64,000 bases of DNA from Aegicerativicinus sediminis (GTDB taxonomy: Bacteria; Bacteroidota; Bacteroidia; Flavobacteriales; Flavobacteriaceae): NCBI RefSeq assembly GCF_015476115.1, contig NZ_CP064295.1:2474001-2538000 (forward strand). Direction: 5' to 3'. The position numbers were made by a program, and so were the translations under genes. This document shows positions 20,311-29,659 of this stretch, piece after piece; positions within the stretch are counted from its first letter, which is position 1; each line of letters starts with the position of its first letter. The notes beneath the pieces are model-generated. The model was not told the origin of the DNA. It did not search any database and was given only the letters and a program-made list of their open reading frames with translations.

Positions 20311-20847
20311 TTACCATTTTGCTAGGGTCGCATTAAAAATATCCTGGGTGAGCCGCTCGAAGATTAGTTCGATCGCAGTGTCTTTTTGTGCTCCAATTAA
20401 TTGGGCGGCAGCAGGATAATCATAGAAAAAAGAAAACCGCTGTTCAAATTCTTCATCTGGTTGAGATTTGTCATAAAACCTAACGTTTACCCCAATAGTT
20501 AGCCTGTTCTGTGCTGCCGTACTATTTGATTGGGCTGTTGTTGGTGAAATTCGATATTCAGTAATTTCTCCTTCATAAGTGAGATCCCCATTTGAATTTA
20601 CTAAACTTAAATTGGTTTGATTCAATATTAAATCTTGTAAAGCAATAGTGAAATCCCTATCCAATCCTGGTTCTACCAAAAGAGCGTTATTTTGAAAGTA
20701 ATTTACTTGGAATGTCTCGGTACCTGCAGGTATTGAAATGCCTGAAAACGAATAAATACCACAACTGGAGAAAAGCCCAGAAATTCCAACCATGGTTAAG
20801 ATGGTCAAAATTTTGTTCAGATAAAGTCTTTTAAATAGCTGAACCAT
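20311..20847 (-). CDS. lptE: LptE-like LPS-assembly lipoprotein
   Basis: 178 residues from the ATG at 20847; the open frame continues upstream but would overlap the previous gene. A hydrophobic N-terminus ends in a lipobox (ISGLFSSCGIYSFSG), then the LptE-like region GISIPAGTETFQVNYFQNNALLVEPGLDRDFTIALQDLI. LptE is an outer-membrane lipoprotein that plugs LptD, which inserts lipopolysaccharide. It starts seven bases after the sigma-54 activator gene, in one operon. Sequence similarity to proteobacterial LptE is low, so the name follows Bacteroidota usage. Confidence 0.85.
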   Translation of the reverse strand: MVQLFKRLYLNKILTILTMVGISGLFSSCGIYSFSGISIPAGTETFQVNYFQNNALLVEPGLDRDFTIALQDLILNQTNLSLVNSNGDLTYEGEITEYRISPTTAQSNSTAAQNRLTIGVNVRFYDKSQPDEEFEQRFSFFYDYPAAAQLIGAQKDTAIELIFERLTQDIFNATLAKW

Positions 20848-20854
20848 TTGAAGG

Positions 20855-22129
20855 TTATAAATCGTATTGCTTAATTTTTCTATAGAGTGTGCGCTCACTG
20901 ATTCCTAATTCTGCAGCCGCTAATTTACGTTTTCCGTTGTGTCGCTCAAGAGATTTTTTGATTAATTCCAATTCCTTGTCCTGTAATGATAATGTTTCCT
21001 CTTCTTCAATTTCTTCAGCAAAATGGTATTTGTCATTAGAATTTGGAATTACAGTTTCTTGAGGTTTTGTGGTGAGTTCAGTTTGTTCAGGAATTGAAAG
21101 AACTTCTAAATCTTCGATATCCCCATCATAGGTCTGTTCTTCAGTTCCGTAAATTTTCTGAATTAGAGATTCATTATCCTTGGTGACCTCCTTGACATTG
21201 CCATTCTTCATTAATTCTAAAGTCAACTTTTTCAAATCGTTAAGGTCATTTTTCATATCGAACAATACCTTATACAAGATTTCTCTTTCACTGCTAAAGT
21301 CAGAATCAGATTTAGTATGTTTAATTACCGCCGGCAAATTATGCGAGGAATCAGGAAGATAAGACTGTAAAGTTTTTAAGTCAATTGTTCTATTCTGCTC
21401 TAAAACGGAAATTTGTTCAGCAATATTTCTTAATTGTCTAATATTTCCGCCCCACCTATGTTTTAACAACAAGGAAACGGCCTCATCGGTTAATTTAATG
21501 GTAGGCATCTTGTATTTAAGGGCAAAATCACTTGCAAATTTTCTGAAAAGAAGATGAATGTCATCTTTTCGTTCGCGCAATGGCGGAATGTGAATTTCTA
21601 CTGTACTTAAACGATAATAAAGGTCCTCTCTGAAATGTTCTTTTTTAATCGCTTCAAACATGTTAACGTTTGTTGCGGCAACAATACGGACATTTGTTTT
21701 CTGTACCTTACTAGATCCAACTTTCATAAATTCCCCATTTTCAAGAACCCTAAGCAATCTTACTTGGGTAGGCAAGGGAAGTTCGCCTACTTCATCTAGA
21801 AATATCGTACCGCCATCGGCAACTTCAAAATATCCATTTCTAGTTTGAGTTGCTCCGGTAAAAGCACCTTTTTCGTGCCCAAATAATTCGCTGTCTATAG
21901 TTCCTTCCGGAATTGCTCCACAGTTTACTGCTATATATTTTCCATGCTTTCGATGAGAAAGTTGGTGAATAATTTTTGGAATACTTTCCTTTCCAACTCC
22001 ACTTTCTCCGGTAACCAAAACAGATATGTCCGTCGGCGCAACTTGAATTGCTTTTTCAATGGCCCGATTCAATTTCGGATCGTTACCTATAATGCCAAAT
22101 CGTTGTTTAATCGCCTGAACTGATTCCAT
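20855..22129 (-). CDS. Sigma-54-dependent transcriptional activator without receiver domain
   Basis: 424 residues. The AAA+ domain starts almost at the N-terminus: Walker A GESGVGKE at residues 41-48, the sigma-54 contact loop GAFTGA at 88-93, Walker B-type [13 protein letters not shown], and [11 protein letters not shown]. A charged linker follows (about residues 265-375) and a Fis-type helix-turn-helix closes the protein ([36 protein letters not shown]). No receiver, GAF or PAS domain is present, so control may be by its level, by a partner, or through the linker. It lies between miaB and lptE. Target promoters unknown. Confidence 0.93.
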   Translation of the reverse strand: [424 protein letters not shown]

Positions 22130-22173
22130 AAACCCTAGTTTCTATTGAAAGAGTAAGTATTATAATTTGTTTT

Positions 22174-23619
22174 CTAATTATTATTCGAGTACCCTACAGC
22201 CTCGCCAATCAATGTAGCACTAGTACAATCGATAATCTTAACATTGACAAAGTCTCCAGGTTTGTAATTTTCTTTTGGGAAAACCACTACCGTATTCTGA
22301 GAATTACGGCCAGACCAATGCAAGGAAGATTTTTTAGATTCTTTTTCAATTAACACTTCCTCTATTTTACCGAGGTGTTGTTGGGTTCTATAAAGGCTGT
22401 GCTTTTGTTGTAATCGTATAATTTCCTGTAAGCGTCTCTTTTTAATTGGCTCTTCAATATCATCTTCTAATTTTCTTGCTGCAAGAGTGCCTGGCCTTTC
22501 TGAATAGGCAAACATGAACCCAAAATCATATTTTACATATTCCATTAGAGAAAGTGTGTCTTTGTGATCCTCCTCTGTTTCAGTAGGAAAACCTGCAATC
22601 ATATCTTGGCTGATAGCACAATCAGGAATAATTTTCTTAATGTTGTCAATCAAATCAAAATACTCTTCCCGGGTATGTTGGCGGTTCATTGCTTTTAAAA
22701 CCCTATTGCTGCCACTTTGGACCGGTAAATGAATATAATTACAAATATTCGCATGTTTTGCCATGATCTCGATAACATCCAATGTCATATCCTGTGGGTT
22801 TGAGGTTGAAAACCTAAAACGCATCTTTGGTTGTGCAATAGCGCACATATCAAGGAGATTGGCGAAATTCACAGCGGTAGCCTTTTGTAGGTCTGAAGCC
22901 TTTTCAAAATCTTTTTTCAAACCACCACCATACCATAAATAACTGTCAACATTTTGGCCTAAAAGTGTAACTTCTTTGTACCCCCTTTCCCAAAGATCAT
23001 TTACTTCCTCAATTATACTTTGTGGATCTCTGCTTCTTTCCCTTCCTCTTGTGAATGGAACAACACAAAATGTACACATGTTGTCGCATCCCCTTGTGAT
23101 TGAAACAAAAGCTGTAACTCCATTACTATTTAATCTTACCGGAGCCACATCTCCATACGTCTCATCCTTTGAAAGGATGACATTAACGGCATCCCGACCT
23201 TCATCTACTTCTGAGATTAAATTAGGAAGGTCTTTGTATGCATCAGGGCCTACTACTAAATCAACAATTTTTTCTTCTTCCAAAAACTGACTTTTCAGGC
23301 GTTCGGCCATACAACCCAAAACGCCAACCTTCATTCCTGGATTTATTTTCTTTACAGAATTATAATGTTCCAAACGTTTGCGCACGGTTTGCTCTGCCTT
23401 GTCTCTAATGGAGCAGGTGTTTACCAAAACTAAGTCTGCATCTTCAATGTTATTTGTAGTATTGAACCCTTCATTTGCAAGAATAGAAGCCACAATTTCG
23501 CTGTCACTAAAATTCATTTGACAGCCATAACTTTCAATATAAAGTTTACGTGAATTCTTTTTATCTTGTTCTAAAACAAGGCTTTGTCCTTGTTGGGATT
23601 CATTTATAACCTTTTCCAT
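22174..23619 (-). CDS. miaB: tRNA-2-methylthio-N6-dimethylallyladenosine synthase MiaB
   Basis: 481 residues, methylthiotransferase family. The N-terminal UPF0004 domain supplies Cys33, Cys69 and Cys103 for one iron-sulfur cluster ([28 protein letters not shown]). The radical-SAM motif is Cys178-Cys182-Cys185 in [19 protein letters not shown]-terminal TRAM domain follows ([15 protein letters not shown]...FVNVKIID). It methylthiolates A37 of tRNAs reading U-starting codons. First gene of the miaB to secG run. Confidence 0.96.
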   Translation of the reverse strand: MEKVINESQQGQSLVLEQDKKNSRKLYIESYGCQMNFSDSEIVASILANEGFNTTNNIEDADLVLVNTCSIRDKAEQTVRKRLEHYNSVKKINPGMKVGVLGCMAERLKSQFLEEEKIVDLVVGPDAYKDLPNLISEVDEGRDAVNVILSKDETYGDVAPVRLNSNGVTAFVSITRGCDNMCTFCVVPFTRGRERSRDPQSIIEEVNDLWERGYKEVTLLGQNVDSYLWYGGGLKKDFEKASDLQKATAVNFANLLDMCAIAQPKMRFRFSTSNPQDMTLDVIEIMAKHANICNYIHLPVQSGSNRVLKAMNRQHTREEYFDLIDNIKKIIPDCAISQDMIAGFPTETEEDHKDTLSLMEYVKYDFGFMFAYSERPGTLAARKLEDDIEEPIKKRRLQEIIRLQQKHSLYRTQQHLGKIEEVLIEKESKKSSLHWSGRNSQNTVVVFPKENYKPGDFVNVKIIDCTSATLIGEAVGYSNNN

Positions 23620-23652
23620 TTACCTAAAATTGGTTTTTTTGAGATTGGTCGG

Positions 23653-23683
23653 CAAAGATAGGATTTATTTACGTTTATGACAA
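23653..23683 (-). promoter_or_regulatory. Promoter of miaB
   Basis: On the minus strand TTG (23683-23681) stands 20 bases before TATCTTTG (23660-23653), a good TAnnTTTG match, 34 bases ahead of the start. The -33 box overlaps the TGACAATCTGACAG element at 23678-23691. Confidence 0.6.
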
Positions 23684-23753
23684 TCTGACAGTTGTAAATA
23701 ATTTGGAGGATTGCCAATTTTAATAATACCTTTAACATTTAAAATCAACAACC

Positions 23754-24512
23754 ATGACCTTCGCACAAATCCAAGAGCGCATAAACCGAAATATTCCTTT
23801 AGATTTTGGAGAAATCTTTAATAATTCAATCGATTTATACAAAAAGAGTATAGTTCATGGATTAGTAATGCAATTGCTGATTTTTGTCTTAATCTTACCT
23901 TTTCTTTTTATTATTTATTTGCCTTTTGTAGTAGCGCTTTGGACGGATCCTAATAATAGTACGGTGGATCCATCGGCCTATGAAGATGTAATGAGCAGTT
24001 TCTCCTTAATTTATGTAGTCTTCTTTTTTATTGGCATTTTGGTTATCGCAACCCTAAGCCTTTTGGTACATGCGGGCTTTTTTAGAATATTAAAGCGTCT
24101 TGATGAAGGAGTGGAATCAAAAATAGGTGAATTGTTTTATTATTTCAAGAATCCGTATTTAGGGAGAGCTTTTGTTCTTGTTCTAGCAATTATTTTGATT
24201 TCTGTTGTTGCAATGCTGCTATTTGTATTGCCGCTTTTTTTTGTAATGGTTCCTATTGCCTTAATAAATGTAATATTTGCTTTCAATATTGAATTGAGTG
24301 CCGGTGAAATTATAAAAGCAAGTTTTAATTTAGGAACAAAAAAATGGCTAATAACCTTTGGTCTGTATTTCGTCTGCAGTATTCTTGCGGCTATTGTTGG
24401 ATTTCTATTGTGTGGTATTGGTAGCATTGTAACGGCACCATTTGCATATCATCCACTATACTTTATTTATAAAAAGGCAGTGGGGTTCGAAACTGAAAAT
24501 ATCCTAAAATAA
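23754..24512 (+). CDS. Polytopic membrane protein of unknown function
   Basis: 252 residues. About six hydrophobic segments: VMQLLIFVLILPFLFIIYLPFVVAL, LIYVVFFFIGILVIATLSLLVHAG, AFVLVLAIILISVVAMLLFVLPLFFVMVPIALINVIFAF, and WLITFGLYFVCSILAAIVGFLLCGIGSIVTAPF. The N-terminal amphipathic part (RINRNIPLDFGEIFNNSIDLYKKS) and the ending (YHPLYFIYKKAVGFE) resemble glycerophosphoryl-diester-phosphodiesterase membrane-domain / DUF975-like proteins, but I cannot assign a family with confidence. No operon partner: divergent from miaB, and the next gene starts after 67 bases. Confidence 0.75.
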   Translation: MTFAQIQERINRNIPLDFGEIFNNSIDLYKKSIVHGLVMQLLIFVLILPFLFIIYLPFVVALWTDPNNSTVDPSAYEDVMSSFSLIYVVFFFIGILVIATLSLLVHAGFFRILKRLDEGVESKIGELFYYFKNPYLGRAFVLVLAIILISVVAMLLFVLPLFFVMVPIALINVIFAFNIELSAGEIIKASFNLGTKKWLITFGLYFVCSILAAIVGFLLCGIGSIVTAPFAYHPLYFIYKKAVGFETENILK

Positions 24513-24579
24513 TCCTTAAAATTAACGCAACTATTTATTGATTGGGTCATCTTATAGGAAATTAATCAAACTTTAAACA

Positions 24580-25800
24580 ATGAAACCAATCTATCTATTT
24601 GTCCTATTTGCTGTATTATTTTCCTCTTGTCAGTCAGATGATTCAGAAGTTGAAACCATAACGGTTGCAACCCCAGTCTTAATTTCTAAATCAGAATTCA
24701 GAAGTTCAGTTGAGGTACAAGCTCCCCACTCAATAGAGGAGGCTGGAAAAATATATGCATATAAAAACTATATATTCATCAATGATAACTTTGAAGGAAT
24801 ACACGTTATCGACAATACTAATCCTCAATCCCCTCAACTAAAATTTTTCATCAAGGTTCCTGGAAATGTTGATATCTCTATAAAGGCGGATTATTTGTAT
24901 GCTGACAGTGCAACTGATTTATTGGTTTTTAATATTGGAGATATTAATAATATTAAACTTGAGAATAGGGTCGAAGATGTCTTCGATGAATATAATTATA
25001 ACTTTCCAGAGGAGGCGTCCTATGCAGATTTTGGAACTTTTAATCCTGAAATGGAGGTTATCGTTGGATGGGAACTAACGAAAGTAAAACAGGAAGTAAT
25101 GGATGAACGTTGGCTTATTAATGAAGTAGCCACGAATTCTGCAAGTGGAGATACTGGTCAGGGCGGTTCACTTGCTAGATTTCAAGTTGTAAAAGATAAA
25201 CTTTATACCGTCGATTTGGATGAGATGTTTGTTTTCGATTTATCAAATTTATCTTCGCCTACTTTCCAAAATAAATTTTATGCGGGTTTTAATGTGGAAA
25301 CTATGTTTTATGCAGATGACTACCTTTATTTAGGCAGTTCTAATGGAATGTATATATATGGATTGGAAGATGCGGCAAATCCCAACTATATTTCAGAGTT
25401 TACACATTGGGAATCGTGCGACCCTGTAGTAGTAGATGGTGATGTGGCCTATGTTACTTTAAGAGGTGGTAACATGTGTGGAGTACAGGAAAGTGCACTA
25501 GAAGTAATAGATATAAGCGACAAAACAAACCCTACATTGGCAAACAGGTATTTATTAGAAAATCCATATGGATTAGGAATAGCGGGTAACGCCTTAATAG
25601 TCTGTGATGGTAATGCCGGGTTGAAAATGTACAACAGAACTAATCCTAAAGAATTGAGTTTGATTTCTAAGGTTAGCGGAACATTTGCTAAAGATGTTAT
25701 CCCATTAGAGGATAAAATACTAGTTACTGGCGATTCTGAACTACGCCAGTACAAATTAAATGGTGATAATCTTCAGCTTTTAAGCATTTTAAATTATTAA
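24580..25800 (+). CDS. LVIVD-repeat surface lipoprotein
   Basis: 406 residues. Lipoprotein signal MKPIYLFVLFAVLFSSCQSDD (Cys17 as lipidation site). The rest is beta-propeller-like with LVIVD-type repeats: YKNYIFINDNFEGIHVIDNTNPQSPQ, YLYLGSSNGMYIYGLEDAANPNYISEF, GDVAYVTLRGG...ALEVIDISDKTNPTLANRYLLENP, and ALIVCDGNAGLKMYNRTNPKELSLIS. Such proteins sit on the cell envelope; the ligand is unknown. A strong terminator follows the gene. Confidence 0.88.
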   Translation: MKPIYLFVLFAVLFSSCQSDDSEVETITVATPVLISKSEFRSSVEVQAPHSIEEAGKIYAYKNYIFINDNFEGIHVIDNTNPQSPQLKFFIKVPGNVDISIKADYLYADSATDLLVFNIGDINNIKLENRVEDVFDEYNYNFPEEASYADFGTFNPEMEVIVGWELTKVKQEVMDERWLINEVATNSASGDTGQGGSLARFQVVKDKLYTVDLDEMFVFDLSNLSSPTFQNKFYAGFNVETMFYADDYLYLGSSNGMYIYGLEDAANPNYISEFTHWESCDPVVVDGDVAYVTLRGGNMCGVQESALEVIDISDKTNPTLANRYLLENPYGLGIAGNALIVCDGNAGLKMYNRTNPKELSLISKVSGTFAKDVIPLEDKILVTGDSELRQYKLNGDNLQLLSILNY

Positions 25801-25863
25801 TAAATAAGATTTTCTCACTACAAGTTTTTAAAATTGAGAAATTTATAATAACAAAGGTTTATT

Positions 25864-25893
25864 ATACCGTCTTTTAGGCGGTATTTTTTTTTT
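25864..25893 (+). terminator. Terminator after the LVIVD lipoprotein gene
   Basis: Stem ATACCGTC / GGCGGTAT (one G-T pair) with a short T-rich loop, followed by ten or more T. The topA promoter begins immediately after and its -33 region falls inside the hairpin. Confidence 0.85.
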
Positions 25894-25897
25894 CATA

Positions 25898-25905
25898 TAC
25901 ATTTG
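25898..25905 (+). promoter_or_regulatory. -7 element of the topA promoter
   Basis: TACATTTG fits TAnnTTTG, 18 bases before the topA ATG. The matching -33 position (about 25875-25880) is inside the upstream terminator stem and loop. Confidence 0.55.
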
Positions 25906-25923
25906 TAACCTTAAAATTGAAAT

Positions 25924-28410
25924 ATGGCAAAGAATCTGGTAATTGTTGAGTCACCCGCAAAGGCCAAAACAATTGAAAAGTTTTTGGGGAAGGATTATAA
26001 GGTGGCCTCTAGTTTTGGGCACATCGTCGATCTGCCATCCAAAGAATTGGGTGTCAATGTTGAAGGTGATTTCAGTCCAAAGTACCAAGTTTCTTCAGAT
26101 AAAAAGGCTGTAGTTAAAAAGCTGAAAGATTTAGCGAAAAGTGCAGAGATTGTTTGGTTAGCGAGTGATGAGGACCGAGAAGGGGAGGCTATTGCTTGGC
26201 ATTTAGCTGAGACTCTGAAATTGGATAAGAAAAAAACCAAACGCATTGTTTTCCATGAGATAACTAAATCAGCCATACAAAAGGCCATAGAAAATCCAAG
26301 GGGTATCGATTACAATTTAGTAGATGCTCAACAAGCGCGACGCGTGTTGGATCGGATTGTAGGTTATGAATTGTCTCCTGTCCTTTGGCGTAAAGTTAAA
26401 GGAGGTCTTTCCGCAGGAAGGGTTCAGTCTGTAGCAGTTAGATTAATTGTAGAGCGTGAAAGGGAAATCCAAGATTTTAAACCTGAAGCGTCTTTCCGAA
26501 TTGATGCCGAGTTTGAAAATTCAGATGGACAAACGTTCAAAGCAAAACTGCCAAAAAGTTTCGCCACAAAAGAAGAGGCGCAGAAATTTTTGGAGCTTCA
26601 TACAAGTGCAGAATTTTCTATTGCAGATTTAGAAACTAAACCAGCTACAAAATCTCCTGCACCACCCTTTACCACATCAACCCTACAACAGGAAGCCGCA
26701 AGAAAGCTTTACTTCTCAGTTAGTAAGACTATGACCATGGCCCAAAGATTGTATGAAGCGGGTTATATTACATATATGAGAACCGATAGCGTTAATCTTT
26801 CTGATGAGGCAAGAAATGGTGCAAAGGCAGCTATAGAAAACTCTTATGGAAATAAATATAGCAAGCCGCGAAACTTTCAAGGTAAAACCAAAGGTGCCCA
26901 AGAGGCTCACGAAGCTATTAGGCCTACCAATTTTGCTGTTAGTGAAGTGCCAGTTGAACGAGATCAGGCTAGGTTATATGATTTAATTTGGAAGCGTGCT
27001 ATTGCTTCCCAAATGTCTGAGGCTAAATTGGAGCGCACCAATGTTAAGATTTCAGCATCTACCCATAAAGATCTTTTTGCAGCGAATGGAGAGGTTATAA
27101 AGTTCGATGGTTTCTTAAAAGTTTATTTAGAAGGGACTGATGAGGAGGATATGGAACAAGAAGGAATGCTTCCAGCCCTAAAATTAAATGAAAAAGTCCT
27201 TAATAATTACATTACAGCCACCCAGCGTTATACTAGGCCTCCATATAGATACACTGAAGCGTCTTTGGTAAAACAGTTGGAAGAATTGGGTATTGGTAGA
27301 CCTTCTACCTATGCACCTACTATCTCTACAATTCAGAATCGAGGATATGTGGAGAAGGGAAATGTCGATGGTGAAAAACGCAATTATTATCAATTGACTT
27401 TTGATAAAGGCAAAGGTGTTTCTGAAAAGAAATTATCTGAAAAAGTGGGTTCCGATAAAGGTAAAATGGTGCCAACAGATATGGGCTTTATTGTTACTGA
27501 TTTTTTAGTGAATCATTTTGACACAATTTTAGATTATCATTTTACGGCCAAGGTTGAGGAGGATTTTGATGAAATTGCAGAAGGAAAAGAGGATTGGCAA
27601 AAAATGATGAAAGAATTTTATAAAGGATTTCATCCCCAGGTTGAAGATGTACAAGAAAATGCTGAACGGGAATCTGGTGAACGAATTTTAGGGACAGATC
27701 CTAAAACAGGAAGACAGGTTAGTGTGCGATTGGGACGATTTGGTCCGATGGTGCAAATTGGTACAGTTGATGAGGATGAGAAACCTCTATTTGCAGGTTT
27801 AACCCCAGATCAGCAACTTAACACGATTACTTATGAGGAAGCCATGGATTTGTTTAAACTTCCTAAAGCATTGGGTGCATATGAGGGCGAAGAGGTTGAG
27901 GTTAATAATGGTAGATATGGTCCGTATGTTCGTTATGGTAAAAAATTCATTAGTTTGCCGGCAGGTGTTGATCCAGTAAGTGTAGATTTAGATGAAGCCA
28001 TAGCGTTGATAAAACAACAGAAAAAGGCAGATGCACCTATATATATGTATAAGGAAAAACCGGTGACAAAGGGTAAGGGACGTTTCGGGCCATTTATTAA
28101 ATGGAACAATATGTTTATAAATGTCAATAAAAAGTATGATTGGGATAATCTTTCAGATGATGACATTGTAACTTTGATCGAAGATAAAATTCAAAAAGAT
28201 ATTGATAAGGTAGTTCACCATTGGGAGAAGGAAGGTATAAAAGTTGAAAAAGCAAGATGGGGCCGACACACAATTATAAAAGGTAGAACCAAGGTAGAAT
28301 TGCCAAAAACGGTAAATGCGGAAAAATTAACATTAGAAGAAGCACAAACTTACTTAGATGCCGCATCCAAAAAATCCTCTAAAACTTCCACCAAAAAGAA
28401 AAAAGCATGA
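25924..28410 (+). CDS. topA: DNA topoisomerase I
   Basis: 828 residues, type IA topoisomerase that relaxes negative supercoils. The TOPRIM domain has ESPAKAKTIEKFLG and the metal site SDEDREGEAIAWH (residues 81-93). The active-site tyrosine is Tyr284 in YITYMRTDSVNLS. The C-terminus lacks four-cysteine zinc fingers and instead has repeats such as GRYGPYVRYGKKFISLP and GRFGPFIKWNNMFINV, then a Lys/Ser tail (SSKTSTKKKKA). This zinc-free tail is usual in the Bacteroidota enzymes. Its stop overlaps the start of the next gene by four bases (ATGA). Confidence 0.98.
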   Translation: MAKNLVIVESPAKAKTIEKFLGKDYKVASSFGHIVDLPSKELGVNVEGDFSPKYQVSSDKKAVVKKLKDLAKSAEIVWLASDEDREGEAIAWHLAETLKLDKKKTKRIVFHEITKSAIQKAIENPRGIDYNLVDAQQARRVLDRIVGYELSPVLWRKVKGGLSAGRVQSVAVRLIVEREREIQDFKPEASFRIDAEFENSDGQTFKAKLPKSFATKEEAQKFLELHTSAEFSIADLETKPATKSPAPPFTTSTLQQEAARKLYFSVSKTMTMAQRLYEAGYITYMRTDSVNLSDEARNGAKAAIENSYGNKYSKPRNFQGKTKGAQEAHEAIRPTNFAVSEVPVERDQARLYDLIWKRAIASQMSEAKLERTNVKISASTHKDLFAANGEVIKFDGFLKVYLEGTDEEDMEQEGMLPALKLNEKVLNNYITATQRYTRPPYRYTEASLVKQLEELGIGRPSTYAPTISTIQNRGYVEKGNVDGEKRNYYQLTFDKGKGVSEKKLSEKVGSDKGKMVPTDMGFIVTDFLVNHFDTILDYHFTAKVEEDFDEIAEGKEDWQKMMKEFYKGFHPQVEDVQENAERESGERILGTDPKTGRQVSVRLGRFGPMVQIGTVDEDEKPLFAGLTPDQQLNTITYEEAMDLFKLPKALGAYEGEEVEVNNGRYGPYVRYGKKFISLPAGVDPVSVDLDEAIALIKQQKKADAPIYMYKEKPVTKGKGRFGPFIKWNNMFINVNKKYDWDNLSDDDIVTLIEDKIQKDIDKVVHHWEKEGIKVEKARWGRHTIIKGRTKVELPKTVNAEKLTLEEAQTYLDAASKKSSKTSTKKKKA

Positions 28411-29573
28411 CATTCAATTTCCTTTCACCTGTTTCAGACGAAGTTCTCGCACATAAAGAGCTACTGTCCGAACAGGCCTTGGGGAATTATATTCATATAC
28501 ATTCCAAACAAGAAGGTATTCCTGAATTAAACGAGATTAAGCTTGCCATCATAGGAGTTTCGGAAAGTCGTAATGATGTTAATTATTTAGGGGAGGCGCC
28601 TAAGTTTACCAATGTAAGAAAGGCTTTGTATTCTTTATTTCCTGGAAATTGGCATTTAAAAATTGCCGATTTGGGAGACCTTAATCAAGGAGATACTGTA
28701 GAAGATACTTATTTTGCTTTAAAGACAATCATTGGTGTTCTTTTAGAGAGGAAGGTTATACCTATCATTATTGGTGGCAGTCAGGATTTAACATATGCAG
28801 TATATAGGGCTTATGACTCTTACCATCCAATGGTTAATATAGTAAATGTAGATTGCAATTTCGATTTGGGTGATTCAGAGCAGCCAATTAAAAATAATAA
28901 GTATGTAGGTAAGATAATTGTTGAGCAACCTTACAATCTTTTTAATTACTCCACTGTGGGGTATCAGACCTATTTCAATTCCCAGGAAGAAATAGATCTT
29001 ATGGAAAAGCTTTATTTTGAAGCTTATCGCCTGGGAGAAATTAATAATCAAATAGGATTAGTAGAGCCAGTAATGCGTGACGCCCACATAGTAAGTGTGG
29101 ATTTAAAATCTATACGAGCTTCAGATGTGGGTAACAGACAAGCATTTTCCCCAAATGGTTTTACAGGTAAAGAGATTTGTGCAATTACCCGCTATGCAGG
29201 TATAAGCAACAAAGTGAGTTCATTCGGGATCTTTGAATATAAACCAGAGACTAGGGATGAAGTAACTCCAATGTTGATAGCACAAATGTTATGGTATTTT
29301 ATTGAAGGTGTCAATTGCAGGGTAGAGGATGATCACTTCAAAGATGAGAAGGATTTTCAGAAATACAATGTTATGGTAGAGGATGAAGAACTCATTTTTT
29401 ACAAAAGCACCAATACGGGAAGATGGTGGATTGAAATTCCATTTTTACCCGAAATCAATAATAAATTGAAAAAACATACGTTATTACCTTGCATGCACGA
29501 GGACTATGTTGAGGCTAGCCACGGCAAAATCCCTGAGAGGTGGTATAAAGCCTATAAAAAGAGCATCTTTTAA
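28407..29573 (+). CDS. Arginase / formimidoylglutamase-fold protein, degenerate metal site
   Basis: 388 residues of the ureohydrolase fold. The three metal motifs can be placed but are altered: GGDHS reads GGSQD (His to Gln126), DxHxD reads DCNFD (His to Asn151), and the DxD motif SVDLD reads SVDLK (Asp to Lys234). Three of six manganese ligands are therefore lost, so hydrolase activity is doubtful even though databases tend to call this family formimidoylglutamase. It overlaps topA by four bases and is followed by gldK. A structural or regulatory role is an inference. Confidence 0.82.
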   Translation: MTFNFLSPVSDEVLAHKELLSEQALGNYIHIHSKQEGIPELNEIKLAIIGVSESRNDVNYLGEAPKFTNVRKALYSLFPGNWHLKIADLGDLNQGDTVEDTYFALKTIIGVLLERKVIPIIIGGSQDLTYAVYRAYDSYHPMVNIVNVDCNFDLGDSEQPIKNNKYVGKIIVEQPYNLFNYSTVGYQTYFNSQEEIDLMEKLYFEAYRLGEINNQIGLVEPVMRDAHIVSVDLKSIRASDVGNRQAFSPNGFTGKEICAITRYAGISNKVSSFGIFEYKPETRDEVTPMLIAQMLWYFIEGVNCRVEDDHFKDEKDFQKYNVMVEDEELIFYKSTNTGRWWIEIPFLPEINNKLKKHTLLPCMHEDYVEASHGKIPERWYKAYKKSIF

Positions 29574-29601
29574 TAGTAAGATTTAACGGTAAAATAACCT
29601 A

Positions 29602-29646
29602 CATTTCATCGATGAAATGCATTTTTTTAGGACGAAATGCAAAAAA
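29602..29646. promoter_or_regulatory. Palindrome and direct repeats upstream of gldK
   Basis: CATTTCATCGATGAAATG (29602-29619) is a perfect 18-base palindrome. Its right half GATGAAATGCA recurs as GACGAAATGCA exactly 20 bases on (29611 and 29631). The block lies just upstream of a possible -33 box at 29660. Two direct half-sites about two helical turns apart suggest an operator, possibly for a LytTR regulator. Confidence 0.55.
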
Positions 29647-29659
29647 ATCATGAAAAAAA

